Below are positions 34,944-43,985 of a stretch of 64,000 nt of DNA, in pieces. Source of the DNA: Candidatus Melainabacteria bacterium (lineage in GTDB: Bacteria > Cyanobacteriota > Vampirovibrionia > Obscuribacterales > Obscuribacteraceae); the NCBI GenBank assembly GCA_003963305.1, contig RXJR01000009.1, positions 310,150 through 374,149 on the forward strand, written 5' to 3'. The first letter of the stretch is position 1; each line of letters begins with the position of its first letter. A model generated the notes under the pieces. It was not told the DNA's origin and searched no databases. It was given only the letters and a program-made list of their open reading frames with translations. Made by a program: the position numbers and the translations under genes.

Positions 34944-35839
34944 AACAGTTTGTCGAGCAAGATGGCGACAAACATGAGGATGCTGACCACACCGTTTACA
35001 GTGAAGAATGCTGCGTTAACGCGAGACAAATCATTCGGTTTGACGATGCTGTGTTCATAAATCAGCATGCCTACGACGATTGCAAAACCAATCCAATAAA
35101 ATGCACCAAGCTGACAGAGCAGGCCTACGGCAATCAGACTTAAAACCGTCACTACGTGTAGCGCCGAAGAGATAATCAGGGCGTTGGCGATGCCGAATTT
35201 AGCTGGAATGCTGTGCAACTTTTCATTGCGATCGATTTCTACATCCTGGCATGCGTAGATAATGTCGAAGCTGCCTACCCAGGTCGCTACAGCCAGCATT
35301 AGCAACCAGGCGGCAGGGGCGTCGAGACCACCTCCCGCCGCTACCCAACCGCCCAGGGCAGCGCCACCAATGGCGATACCAAGAACAATGTGGCAGAACC
35401 AGGTGAATCTCTTGGTAAAGGAATAGAAGCTCAGCCAGATAACGGCTATGGGCAGCAGTTGCACGCAAAGTGAAGGCAGCCTGGTAGCGGCAATCGCCAT
35501 GATCGTAAATGAGCCTATAGTAAACAGAACTGCTTGTTTTACTGTAATTCGACCGGCTGGAATAGAGCGATCTTTGGTGCGTGGATTGCGTGCATCTATT
35601 TTGGCGTCGATCAATCTGTTCAGCGTCATTGATGCCGCTCGTGCACCGGCGAAAGCAGCTATCGTCCAGAAGACAGTGGCAAGCGAAGGCCAGGCTGCCG
35701 ACGCGAGAAGCAGTCCAGAAAGGGCGAATGGCAGGGCGAAGACAGTGTGCTCGAGCTTGATCATCTCAGACCATTCGGCGAAGAGCCCGCGAGCAGGCGG
35801 GCTGGTTGATTGATTGAGCGGCTCGGTGGCGTTATTCAT
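34940..35839 (-). CDS. UbiA-family prenyltransferase, candidate menaquinone (MqnP-type) enzyme
   Basis: This 299-residue polytopic membrane protein has about nine hydrophobic segments. The first Asp-rich motif lies in NRLIDAKIDARNPRTKDR and the second in YACQDVEIDRNEKLHSIPA, the Mg-diphosphate sites of UbiA enzymes. The N-terminal IKLEHTVFALPFALSGLLLA is typical of the UbiA/MqnP branch. The enzyme attaches a polyprenyl chain to an aromatic acid in ubiquinone or menaquinone synthesis. No neighbouring quinone genes are present, so the pathway branch is an inference. Confidence 0.9.
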   Translation of the reverse strand: MNNATEPLNQSTSPPARGLFAEWSEMIKLEHTVFALPFALSGLLLASAAWPSLATVFWTIAAFAGARAASMTLNRLIDAKIDARNPRTKDRSIPAGRITVKQAVLFTIGSFTIMAIAATRLPSLCVQLLPIAVIWLSFYSFTKRFTWFCHIVLGIAIGGAALGGWVAAGGGLDAPAAWLLMLAVATWVGSFDIIYACQDVEIDRNEKLHSIPAKFGIANALIISSALHVVTVLSLIAVGLLCQLGAFYWIGFAIVVGMLIYEHSIVKPNDLSRVNAAFFTVNGVVSILMFVAILLDKLF

Positions 35840-35900
35840 AAGGTCTGATTTGGGTAGTCAAGTGTTCGTGGCTGTCTGAGATGAAGCCCGGCTGAGCTAT

Positions 35901-36593
35901 TCAGCCCCTGGCTTTTGGCGTTTTAAGCCGGTAACCGATACGAGCGACGTTCTCGATCATTGAGTTTGACTGATCTTCGCCAGTATCGATCACTTTTCTG
36001 ATTCTTCTGATTGCAGATCTTAACCCTTCAGAAGACGCATCTGAGTCGTAGCTCCATACGCGTGACATTATTGTCGGCACGCTGAAGACCTGGTCGGGAT
36101 TACGCATGAAAAATTCCAGCAAGGCAAAATCTTTGGGCGCCAGATGTAAATCAACGCCGCCCTTTGTGATTGTATATTTGCCGGGGTCGAGCTCAAGGTC
36201 GCCCACGCAAATCTTATTGCTGGCAGCACCACTGGCACGTCGTAACAGCGCTTTCAATCGCGCTTTCAGTTCACGCATTTCAAAAGGTTTGCAGAGGTAG
36301 TCGTCTGCGCCCGATTCCATGCCCTCTTCTTTGTTGTCGATATGTGTGCGGCCGGTCAGCATAATGATTGGAGTCGTTTTGCCCCTGGCGCGAAACTCGC
36401 GCAAAATATCCACACCTGATCTGCCCGGCAGATCCCAGTCCAAAATAATCACGTCGAAATCTTCAGATTTCAGGAGCTGTGCACCATCATTGCCATTGTC
36501 TACAGACTCGACCACATATCTCTCATCACGCAGTGCGTCGACCACTGTTGTTGACAGATCGCTATCGTCTTCGACCAGTAGAACTTTTGCCAA
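35901..36593 (-). CDS. OmpR/PhoB-family response regulator
   Basis: This 230-residue protein has a receiver domain with acidic pocket VEDD (8-10), phospho-Asp52 in ILDWDLPG, Thr80 and Lys102 (CKPFE), then a winged-helix DNA-binding domain (about 125-228, ending in NVARIGYRLKTP). The start is a TTG: an in-frame TAA lies two codons upstream, so no longer form is possible. It is divergent from the membrane sensor kinase gene with overlapping -10 boxes, which makes the two a likely cognate pair. Confidence 0.93.
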   Translation of the reverse strand: MAKVLLVEDDSDLSTTVVDALRDERYVVESVDNGNDGAQLLKSEDFDVIILDWDLPGRSGVDILREFRARGKTTPIIMLTGRTHIDNKEEGMESGADDYLCKPFEMRELKARLKALLRRASGAASNKICVGDLELDPGKYTITKGGVDLHLAPKDFALLEFFMRNPDQVFSVPTIMSRVWSYDSDASSEGLRSAIRRIRKVIDTGEDQSNSMIENVARIGYRLKTPKARG

Positions 36594-36621
36594 TGGTTAA
36601 TGCGTGAGGGATTGAAGCGCC

Positions 36622-36631
36622 TATAATTATA
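36622..36631. promoter_or_regulatory. Overlapping divergent -10 boxes
   Basis: TATAATTATA provides TATAAT on both strands (36622-36627 plus, 36626-36631 minus). It lies 30 bases before the kinase ATG and about 32 bases before the regulator TTG. The two promoters must compete for one polymerase site. -35 boxes are poor on both sides, so an activator is likely. Confidence 0.55.
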
Positions 36632-36656
36632 ACTTCGATCTCAAAGTAGCGGTTCG

Positions 36657-38426
36657 ATGCGCAGAATTCCCGTAGCGGCGCAAGTTCTAATTTTAGCCAT
36701 TGTTCCTCTGGTGATGCAGCTTTTGCTGCTTCTGTGGATGGCTGATTTGCAGTCGCAGGCTGAGCAGCAGTTAAATCAGGCGGTCAGACAACGAGAGATA
36801 GCCGAGAGCATATCCAAGTTGATGTCGCTGGCTTATGACGTAGCCAGGCATGCAGCTGATGATCCTGATTCTCAGTTGAAAGCGGTTGAGGAAATAACGT
36901 CGCGCACCCGCAGTGCCTACGAAGAACTCAAAACTGTAATCGAGCCCGGTTCGGATCTGCAAAAGGCTGTAGAGCGTTCCGAAAAAGCCAGCTTGCAAGT
37001 GCAGCAGACTTTTAAAATGATCGTTTCGACTCCCGATGGTAAGTTGCGCAAGCCGCTGTGGGTAAGCTTGCGGGGCTCGGTCAAAGAGATGATTTTCGGA
37101 GGTCTTCTCAGTGCTGAGAAAGAGCTGAAAGCTATGGCCGAAAAGGGCATGCTGACTGAGTCTGCGCTGCGCGAAAAATTTCAACGTGTGGCGCTCTTTG
37201 GAAGCACAGCTACATTGATTGTCTCTGGCACTCTGGCTTTACTGTTAGCTTCAAATATTTCCCGGCGCTTAAAGCGGCTCGACGACAATAATTTGAGAAT
37301 GGCTAGCAATTTGCCTCTACCTGCGCCAATGAGTGGTGGCGATGAAATTGCGCGCATCGATCAAACATTTCACGAAATGGTCAAAGTGTTGAAAGAAACA
37401 GCCACGAAAGAGCATCTCGTTATAGAGGGAGCACGCGACGTTATTTGCTCAATTGAGAAGAGCGGTCGAATTGTAGCCATCAATCCTGCTTGCACTGAGA
37501 TGCTTGGATTTACACCTGAGGAGCTGATTGGCGCTCGTTTGATCAATTTAATTGCTGAGGAGCCGGAAGTTGCTCAGTCATTTCTCGAGCAGTTGCAGAA
37601 GATTAAGCAAAGTGAGCCTGTTGAGATCAAGTTGCGTCACCGCGATCTGCGCCCGATCGATACTTCCTGGTCTGTGCAGTGGTCTGAAGATGAGCACACG
37701 GCATTTTGTGTCGTTCACGATATCAGCGAGCGACGCGCTGCTGAACGTCTGCGCGAAGAAGTCTTGTACATGGTCAGTCATGATTTGCGCACACCGCTTA
37801 CCACTTTGAATCATGTCTTCGAAGTGTTGTCCAGTACAAATTCGCAATTGCAAGAGCGACGAGCGCACTATGTTCAGCTTGGTGAGCGCAATGTCGAGAG
37901 ACTGATTAGATTGATCAGTGATTTGCTCGACATTGAAAAAATTCGCTCAGGCAAGATGGTGCTCGAGACCGAGTCTGTTCATCTCGATGAGTGTTTTCAG
38001 GCTTGCCTGGAAGCACTGGCGCCGGCAGCAGAGGGCAAAGGTGTTCACTTGAGCGCTGACGAAACATCCATTGTTGTTTCAGGTGATGCCGATAAGATCG
38101 ATCGTGTCATCATTAATCTGGTAGGCAACGCTATAAAGTACTCCAACTCAGGTGACTCTGTGAGAGTAGCGGCTGAAGCCGACAGCGAAAAGGTCACTGT
38201 TTCAATTATTGATGAGGGACCGGGGATTCCTGCGGACCAACTCGACAAAGTGTTTGAACGCTTCCATCAGGTGCAAGGTGATGATCAGGCTAAGGGCTCC
38301 GGATTAGGGTTGACCATTTGCAAGGCTTTTGTCGAATTGCATGGTGGAAAGATCTGGGCGGAGCGGGTAAGCCCCAGGGGCACCAAATTTGCTTTCACAC
38401 TGCCTCGGCAAGCAGAAGCCGGCTGA
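36657..38426 (+). CDS. Membrane sensor histidine kinase with HAMP and PAS
   Basis: This 589-residue protein has TM1 at about 8-28, a helical extracytoplasmic domain (30-178), TM2 at 179-199, HAMP (200-250) and PAS (252-360, with GRIVAINPACTEMLGF). HisKA with VSHDLRTPL follows (His375), then HATPase with DEGPGIPADQLDKVFERF and GSGLGLTICKAF. It should phosphorylate the OmpR-type regulator encoded divergently. The periplasmic helical domain may sense a ligand or envelope state; nothing in the sequence names the signal. The stop is 18 bases from the converging rodA stop. Confidence 0.93.
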   Translation: MRRIPVAAQVLILAIVPLVMQLLLLLWMADLQSQAEQQLNQAVRQREIAESISKLMSLAYDVARHAADDPDSQLKAVEEITSRTRSAYEELKTVIEPGSDLQKAVERSEKASLQVQQTFKMIVSTPDGKLRKPLWVSLRGSVKEMIFGGLLSAEKELKAMAEKGMLTESALREKFQRVALFGSTATLIVSGTLALLLASNISRRLKRLDDNNLRMASNLPLPAPMSGGDEIARIDQTFHEMVKVLKETATKEHLVIEGARDVICSIEKSGRIVAINPACTEMLGFTPEELIGARLINLIAEEPEVAQSFLEQLQKIKQSEPVEIKLRHRDLRPIDTSWSVQWSEDEHTAFCVVHDISERRAAERLREEVLYMVSHDLRTPLTTLNHVFEVLSSTNSQLQERRAHYVQLGERNVERLIRLISDLLDIEKIRSGKMVLETESVHLDECFQACLEALAPAAEGKGVHLSADETSIVVSGDADKIDRVIINLVGNAIKYSNSGDSVRVAAEADSEKVTVSIIDEGPGIPADQLDKVFERFHQVQGDDQAKGSGLGLTICKAFVELHGGKIWAERVSPRGTKFAFTLPRQAEAG

Positions 38427-38444
38427 CTCGGGTGTGAGTCATGG

Positions 38445-39809
38445 CTATCTGCGGCTCTCAGCTCGCCCGTTGCGGCTGTAGGCATAGACTGACTCCATCA
38501 GTCCAATCGAAACGAGATCGACAAGCAAAGCTGTGCCCCCGTAGCTGAGGAAGGGCAGGGGCACTCCGGCAACAGGCATGATGCCTATGGTCATGCCGAT
38601 GTTGATGAAGACGTGAAACAAAAACATGCACATCAGACCGATAGCCATGACACTGCCGGCCGGATCACCGCGGCTCTGGTAGGCGATAATCAGTCCTCTG
38701 GCGCAGATTACTGCGTAGGCCAGCACAACGAAAAATGCAATTTTGAATCCCAGCTCTTCGCCCAGAACAGCAAAAATAAAGTCGGTGTGCCGCTCGGGAA
38801 TGAATGCTCCTTGCGATTGATTGCCTTTACCGAGCCCGGTGCCGTTTATGCCACCACTGCCGATGGCAATCAGGCTCTGCAGAATGTGATAACCGGATCC
38901 TCTCGGGTCTTCGTAAGGATTGACGAAACTAGTCAGTCGCTTCTGCTGATACTCTTTGAGCAGATTCCACATGTGTGGTCTGGCCAGCCCGGCGCCGTAA
39001 TTTGCAGCGACCACCACGGCTATGAGCAGAATTCTTACTGCCCAGTGCCAGTTTTTATGTCGCCAGAAGAGCAGCAGAATCACTCCCAGTGTGGGCAGGA
39101 AATACAACCACCACTGGGGATTGACCGCATCAAGAACGAGGCTAATCAGGGGGCTTATCAGAATCAAGATATCGGTTATGGTGCCACCAGACCAGAAAAC
39201 AGTTCCCAAGAAGACGGCGCCGAATGTCAACGATGTGCCAAGGTCAGGCTGTTTAAAAACGAGCACGGCAGGCGGAATGATGATTCCGATAACTTTGAAG
39301 ATATCGAAAAAGCTTTTGATCGGAAATTTTTTCAGCCAGGCTGAGATTGTAAAAATGACGACGATTTTGGCAATTTCTGAAGGTTGGAGAGTGATTGGAC
39401 CAAGCGCCAGCCAGCGCTGGGCGCCCTGGGCGCTATGTCCTTTAATCATGACCGCAAGAAGCAGACCCAGATTGGCTACGTAAATTACCGGCACAACCCA
39501 TTTTGAGGTCCAAAAATAGTAAGGAATGCGGGCGAAAATGATAGCCAGCGCCACTCCCGCCCACATGAATTCCATCTGCTTGTTGTAATAATCAAGCGTG
39601 TGTTGTGAGTAGTGAAGGATGTTCAGCCCGGTGAATACGAGAAAAGCTGTCGCGCCAACCAGATACCAATCTACTGCCGACAGGAAGTTGTAAATTGTTC
39701 GAATGTAATAGCCAGCCGGAGAGGCTTGCAAGATCGAGTTCAAATTAGTTCCGATACGCGCCCCGAACGGCTTTATGGTAGCACTTGTGAGCCTTTTGTT
39801 GCCTCGCAA
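38445..39809 (-). CDS. rodA: RodA/FtsW-type SEDS peptidoglycan polymerase
   Basis: The protein has 454 residues if the TTG at 39809 is used; the exact start is uncertain. About ten transmembrane helices are seen. The SEDS signatures are QPSEIAKI, FKQPDLGTS, GKGNQSQGAFIPERHTDFIFAVLGEE and the C-terminal GVPLPFLSYGGTALL. It polymerises glycan strands for wall elongation, normally with a class B PBP and MreB; those genes are not adjacent. It lies downstream of minE on the same strand, so cell-shape and division genes are clustered. The RodA rather than FtsW call rests on the SQG.FIPERHTDFIF segment. Confidence 0.9.
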   Translation of the reverse strand: MRGNKRLTSATIKPFGARIGTNLNSILQASPAGYYIRTIYNFLSAVDWYLVGATAFLVFTGLNILHYSQHTLDYYNKQMEFMWAGVALAIIFARIPYYFWTSKWVVPVIYVANLGLLLAVMIKGHSAQGAQRWLALGPITLQPSEIAKIVVIFTISAWLKKFPIKSFFDIFKVIGIIIPPAVLVFKQPDLGTSLTFGAVFLGTVFWSGGTITDILILISPLISLVLDAVNPQWWLYFLPTLGVILLLFWRHKNWHWAVRILLIAVVVAANYGAGLARPHMWNLLKEYQQKRLTSFVNPYEDPRGSGYHILQSLIAIGSGGINGTGLGKGNQSQGAFIPERHTDFIFAVLGEELGFKIAFFVVLAYAVICARGLIIAYQSRGDPAGSVMAIGLMCMFLFHVFINIGMTIGIMPVAGVPLPFLSYGGTALLVDLVSIGLMESVYAYSRNGRAESRR

Positions 39810-39941
39810 TCGGGCTTGCTAAAACATCTTTGACAAAAGCTCAGCCGGTTGCGCTTCTCAGGGCGCTGTTAAATGCGAATGCGCACCCCCGAGAGGATGC
39901 GCAAAGCAGAGTTGTTGTATGGTCAGGTGAAAATCAGTAGG

Positions 39942-40202
39942 TCAACATTTCGAACGGAGCAAGCGGAAGTTGGCTACCAGTGAGGCGCGGCGTTCGTAGT
40001 GCTCGAGGTCGAATTTGGTTGTGTCTTTGTCGAGTTCGAAGTAGCGAGATACTACTGCGATCAACTCTTCTTCAAGAGATTCTAATCTGCCGGCGGGAAG
40101 TTCCAGGCGGTCATGCGTGAGCATATTGCGCATGCGGTCTTTGGCTGTATCGCGAGCAGTGTCTGTCTGGGTTCGGAAGAACCAGTTAATTACTTTTTGC
40201 AA
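39942..40202 (-). CDS. minE: Cell division topological factor MinE
   Basis: This 86-residue MinE has an N-terminal amphipathic membrane-targeting helix (VINWFFRT), the anti-MinCD part (AKDRMRNMLTHDRLEL), and the topological domain LEELIAVVSRYFELD. The start is a TTG at 40202 with a strong AAGGAGG nine bases upstream, lying in the 14-base gap after minD. MinE drives MinD ATPase and pole-to-pole oscillation so that MinC inhibits FtsZ away from mid-cell. Confidence 0.95.
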   Translation of the reverse strand: MQKVINWFFRTQTDTARDTAKDRMRNMLTHDRLELPAGRLESLEEELIAVVSRYFELDKDTTKFDLEHYERRASLVANFRLLRSKC

Positions 40203-40216
40203 TTTCCTAGCCCTCC

Positions 40217-41032
40217 TTAAACGCGCACTGAGGGATTGAAGAACTTGACGAGACGTGTCATCCAGGTGCCGTTGAGAGCATCCAGATCCATGAGGGGCAC
40301 ATCTTCACCGCGAATTCTTCTGGCGATGTTGCGATAGGCCAGACCGGAGCGAACATTCTCCGTTCCTGATACCGGTTCGCCTTTGTTGGTCGAGATGATG
40401 ATGTCTTCGTCTTCCGGCACGACTCCAAGGAGCTTGACCGAGAGAATTTCCAGTACGTCTTCGACGCTCATCATGTCGCTGTTCTTCACCATGTTCGGGC
40501 GAAGGCGGTTGATCACCAGGCGATATTGAGAGATTTCGTCTTTGCGTGCTTCGAGCAAGCCGATGATGCGGTCTGCGTCTCTGACTGCCGACATCTCGGG
40601 AGTGGTGATCACGATTGCTTCTTCAGCACCTGCGACAGCGTTCTGGAAGCCGCTTTCGATACCGGCAGGACTGTCAACCAGAACGAAATCGAATATCGCT
40701 TTCAGCTCATTGCATAGAGCTTTCATCTGGTCTGAGTTTACGGCAGTTTTGTCGCGAGTCTGGGCGGCCGGCAGAAGACTCAAATTAGGCAATTTTTTGT
40801 CTTTGACCAGAGCCTGGCGCAATTTGCAGCGCTCCTCGATGACGTCTACAAGGTTGTAAACGACTCGATTTTCCAGACCCATGAGAATGTCCAAATTGCG
40901 CAGACCTATGTCCATGTCGACAAGGCATACGCTCGCTCCGGTGTTGGCGAGAGCCACACCGAGGTTGGCAGAGGCGGTGGTTTTGCCAACGCCGCCTTTT
41001 CCGGAAGTGATTACTATTACTCGACCACTCAT
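40217..41032 (-). CDS. minD: Septum site-determining ATPase MinD
   Basis: This 271-residue ParA/MinD ATPase has the deviant Walker A SGKGGVGKTT near residue 10, the switch region DMDIGLRNLD, Walker B FVLVDSPAGIE, and a C-terminal amphipathic membrane helix (MTRLVKFFNPSVRV). It binds the membrane in the ATP form and recruits MinC; MinE triggers release. It is 114 bases downstream of minC and 14 bases upstream of minE. Confidence 0.97.
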   Translation of the reverse strand: MSGRVIVITSGKGGVGKTTASANLGVALANTGASVCLVDMDIGLRNLDILMGLENRVVYNLVDVIEERCKLRQALVKDKKLPNLSLLPAAQTRDKTAVNSDQMKALCNELKAIFDFVLVDSPAGIESGFQNAVAGAEEAIVITTPEMSAVRDADRIIGLLEARKDEISQYRLVINRLRPNMVKNSDMMSVEDVLEILSVKLLGVVPEDEDIIISTNKGEPVSGTENVRSGLAYRNIARRIRGEDVPLMDLDALNGTWMTRLVKFFNPSVRV

Positions 41033-41146
41033 TCAATTTACCCGTTTGGCTGGAGTGTGATTACTGACTTTCTAGGGGGACCAGTGGCAGTGCCGCCGGT
41101 TTCCGTTGATCTTCCAACATCGCTGCCAGTCGATCGGTGGGGAATA

Positions 41147-42253
41147 TCAATCAATGCTGCTTTTCGCAATTTTGATTTTGCCATCGATGATTCTGGCCGT
41201 TTCGGGACCCGAATTAGCGAAGCGAGAGAACTTGTACCGTGGTTTGTCTGGTGACCGGGCGATGGCATTGGCGATGCGAATCTGGATTGGTTGCAACTTG
41301 AGCGCTCTTATTTCAGCGTCAGTGTTGCCGCCGATTCCAGCGTGTGCGATGCCTCTTAAGGCACCCCATACGGTGACATCTCCTTCTGCCATCACTTCTG
41401 CTCCCGGATTGACGTCGCCTATGATCACGAGGTGACCTTTATGGCTGACGGTTTGTCCGGAACGCAAATGCTGTCTCAAATAGAGGACCGCCGGTACCGG
41501 TGGCACTGCCGGTTTGGGTGGAGATTGACGTTCCTCGTCTTCATCGTCGATATCGTCTGCACTGCTGTCCGCAGCTGACTCCACTTGCGAGTCGGCTGAT
41601 TGATCAGCGTCTGCAAGAGCATCTACGACAGCATCTGTATCTGTCACAGCCTCAGCCGCTGCGTCAGCAACACCGTCTTCAGTTTCATTGAACGATTGCC
41701 GGGTTACCTTCACCAGTTTTTTAGTATCGCCTGCAGTGGCGGCAGCTGCTTCAGCTGTGACCCCTACTGAAACTTCCGCAGGGATGCTTTCATGAGTTAA
41801 AGTCGACGCGAATTCAACAGCTTCGTCCGTCTCGTATACAGTTACGGATTCTGCTTTCTTTGCCGAACCCATTTGCATGGATGATGACTCTTCCTCTTCC
41901 ACGAGCTCATGCTGAGTAAGAGCATCAATTTTAATCTCAGGAAGCCTCATTGGCTTGCCTCGACCAATTTTCACTTGCAATGAGCGAAGCGATGCTCTGG
42001 TCGGCTCGTTTTCAGAAAAAACGTGTCGCGGCGCGGCCCCCACGCCTTTGGCGATGGCCAGGATCTGTGCCACCTGCGGTGGTGTTAGTTCCAGTGTTCC
42101 GAGATTGAGCGCGACGTCAACACCCTTCCAAAACTGGTTGGAAACTTGCAACGTATTTGATAGATGCGAGACGGCTTCTTGCAAGCTTCCGCAGCCGCCG
42201 ACGTCGATCAGAACGCCTTGATCCGGTTGACTGATAATAGCGATTTTAGACAT
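41147..42253 (-). CDS. minC: Septum site-determining protein MinC with long acidic linker
   Basis: This 368-residue protein is longer than most MinC (about 220-270). An N-terminal MinC-N domain covers 1-100. A 140-residue linker rich in Ala/Asp/Glu/Thr (about 105-245) is acidic and probably disordered. The C-terminal MinC-C beta-helix domain (about 250-350) has VLYLRQHLRSGQTVSHKGHL, GDVNPGAEVMAEGDVTVWG and AHAGIGGNTDAEIRAL. It inhibits FtsZ assembly with MinD. First gene of the minC-minD-minE group; divergent from a permease gene. Confidence 0.95.
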   Translation of the reverse strand: MSKIAIISQPDQGVLIDVGGCGSLQEAVSHLSNTLQVSNQFWKGVDVALNLGTLELTPPQVAQILAIAKGVGAAPRHVFSENEPTRASLRSLQVKIGRGKPMRLPEIKIDALTQHELVEEEESSSMQMGSAKKAESVTVYETDEAVEFASTLTHESIPAEVSVGVTAEAAAATAGDTKKLVKVTRQSFNETEDGVADAAAEAVTDTDAVVDALADADQSADSQVESAADSSADDIDDEDEERQSPPKPAVPPVPAVLYLRQHLRSGQTVSHKGHLVIIGDVNPGAEVMAEGDVTVWGALRGIAHAGIGGNTDAEIRALKLQPIQIRIANAIARSPDKPRYKFSRFANSGPETARIIDGKIKIAKSSID

Positions 42254-42501
42254 GCAGATATCAACTCCGCCCAGAATCTTGTATAGTCGGCGAACTGCTC
42301 AGGCAATTTCACCATTGCCACATCGTATGAGCTGGAAACCCGCACGTCAAGCCAATCCAGATAGAGAACGGATATATAACGGCATACTAATTTGATGACA
42401 TAACAGTAAGGTAGTGTTTTGCTTGGTACTATGCCGTGTTTCGGAAAGATAAGAGTATTCAGAGAAACTAGTGATTGATTTTGTTTTGAGAGGTGCTGCG
42501 A

Positions 42502-43971
42502 ATGACGACCGGACATTTCAAGCGTGAAATAGGGCTCCTGGACGCCACCGCGGTGGTTGTCGGCTCAATGATAGGCTCTGGAATTTTTATTGTTTCTGCT
42601 GAAACTTCCCGGCTGCTCGGTGCACCAGGATGGCTGTTAATGGCTTGGATAGCCGCTTCCCTGATGACTTTCTCTGCGGCTGTCTGCTATGGCGAACTGG
42701 CAGCGATGTATCCGCAAGCGGGCGGACAGTATATATTTCTCCGTCAAGCTTATGGTCCACTCTTCGGTTTTTTATATGGATGGACTTTATTTGCCGTTAT
42801 TCAATGTGGAACGATTGCGGCCGTGGCTGTCGCTTTCGCCAAGTTCCTTGGTGTTTTTGTGCCTTTTGTTTCTGCCAAAACCATCCTCTTAGAGGTTGGT
42901 GGTTGGCATTTTACTGCACTGCAAATGGTGGCATTGCTGGTAATTGCATTGCTAACGTATATCAACTGTCAGGGTGTCAGCACTGCTAAGAAGATACAAA
43001 CTGTATTTACAGTCACCAAAGTGACGGCGGTATTTTTGTTGATTGCGTGCGGGCTCTGCATGGCGGGAGCATGGCAGGGAATCTCACACAACTTCGGAGC
43101 CGATTTCTGGTCGGCTCAAAATGTCAAAGGAGAGGCGTTGACCGGGCTGCCTCTTGTTGCAGTCTTCTCACTGGCTATGGTTGGACCGCTTTTTTCCAGT
43201 GACGCATGGAACAACGTCACATTCGCCGGAGAAGAAGTGAAAAACGCTGAGAAGGTTTTGCCCCGCAGTTTGATGTACGGCACTTTGCTTGTCGGCTTGC
43301 TATATGCTTTGTGCAACGTTGTATATCTTCTGGTGCTGCCTCTGCATGGTAACTCTGATCCAGGTGCCGGCGGTGATATCGTCTCTTCGCTGATTGGCAG
43401 AGGCATTCAATATGCTGCCGAAGATAGAGTCGGTACTGCCGTCGCCCAGATGTTGTTCGGACCAAGTGGTGCGCAGATCATGGCAGGTGCCATCATGATC
43501 TCTACATTTGGTGCATTGAACGGCTGCATCTTGTCTGGTCCGCGCGCTTATTACGCGATGGCCAAAGACGGACTGTTTTTCAAAGCCGCGTCGATTTTGC
43601 ATGTGGAAAAAGGAGTGCCGACATTTGGCTTGATCATTCAAGGTGTCTGGGCGGCGATATTGACTACCACCGGCACCTACAGCAATCTACTTGAATACGT
43701 TGTTTTCGCGGCTGTGCTTTTCTACATTCTGACGGTTGCTGCGCTGATGGTTTTGCGGAAGAAAGAACCCACCAGAGAGCGACCTTTTAAAGTGCCTGCT
43801 TATCCGCTCCTGCCGGTTGTTTACGTGCTCTTTGCTAGCGTAGTCATGATCGGACAGATTTACTCGTCGCCTCAGTACAGTGGCTTCGGTCTATTAATAA
43901 TCCTCTCCGGACTTCCTGCATATCTCTTCTGGCGCCGTAAAATTAGTGTCGGCACGGATAAAGCGCAGTAA
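42502..43971 (+). CDS. APC-family amino acid permease
   Basis: This 489-residue polytopic protein has about twelve transmembrane helices. The first helix has GSMIGSGIFIVSAE, the substrate-binding GSGIF loop of APC/LAT-type amino acid transporters. NVTFAGEEVKNAEKVLPRSLMYG and the GPRAYYAMAKDGLFF segment follow as expected. It probably imports or exchanges amino acids; specificity cannot be read. The ATG at 42502 is preceded by GAGAGG; a GTG at 42493 is less likely. An SDR gene follows 14 bases later and is probably co-transcribed. Confidence 0.92.
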   Translation: MTTGHFKREIGLLDATAVVVGSMIGSGIFIVSAETSRLLGAPGWLLMAWIAASLMTFSAAVCYGELAAMYPQAGGQYIFLRQAYGPLFGFLYGWTLFAVIQCGTIAAVAVAFAKFLGVFVPFVSAKTILLEVGGWHFTALQMVALLVIALLTYINCQGVSTAKKIQTVFTVTKVTAVFLLIACGLCMAGAWQGISHNFGADFWSAQNVKGEALTGLPLVAVFSLAMVGPLFSSDAWNNVTFAGEEVKNAEKVLPRSLMYGTLLVGLLYALCNVVYLLVLPLHGNSDPGAGGDIVSSLIGRGIQYAAEDRVGTAVAQMLFGPSGAQIMAGAIMISTFGALNGCILSGPRAYYAMAKDGLFFKAASILHVEKGVPTFGLIIQGVWAAILTTTGTYSNLLEYVVFAAVLFYILTVAALMVLRKKEPTRERPFKVPAYPLLPVVYVLFASVVMIGQIYSSPQYSGFGLLIILSGLPAYLFWRRKISVGTDKAQ

Positions 43972-43985
43972 TAAGGAAGTTCTCA

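Noticed and set aside
38613-39344. 243-codon plus-strand frame inside rodA
   Set aside because: Antisense shadow of a clear SEDS membrane protein; charged composition mirrors the hydrophobic opposite strand.
41038-41268. Minus-strand 76-codon frame between minC and minD
   Set aside because: It overlaps the minC C-terminus in another frame, and shows no ribosome-binding site or domain.
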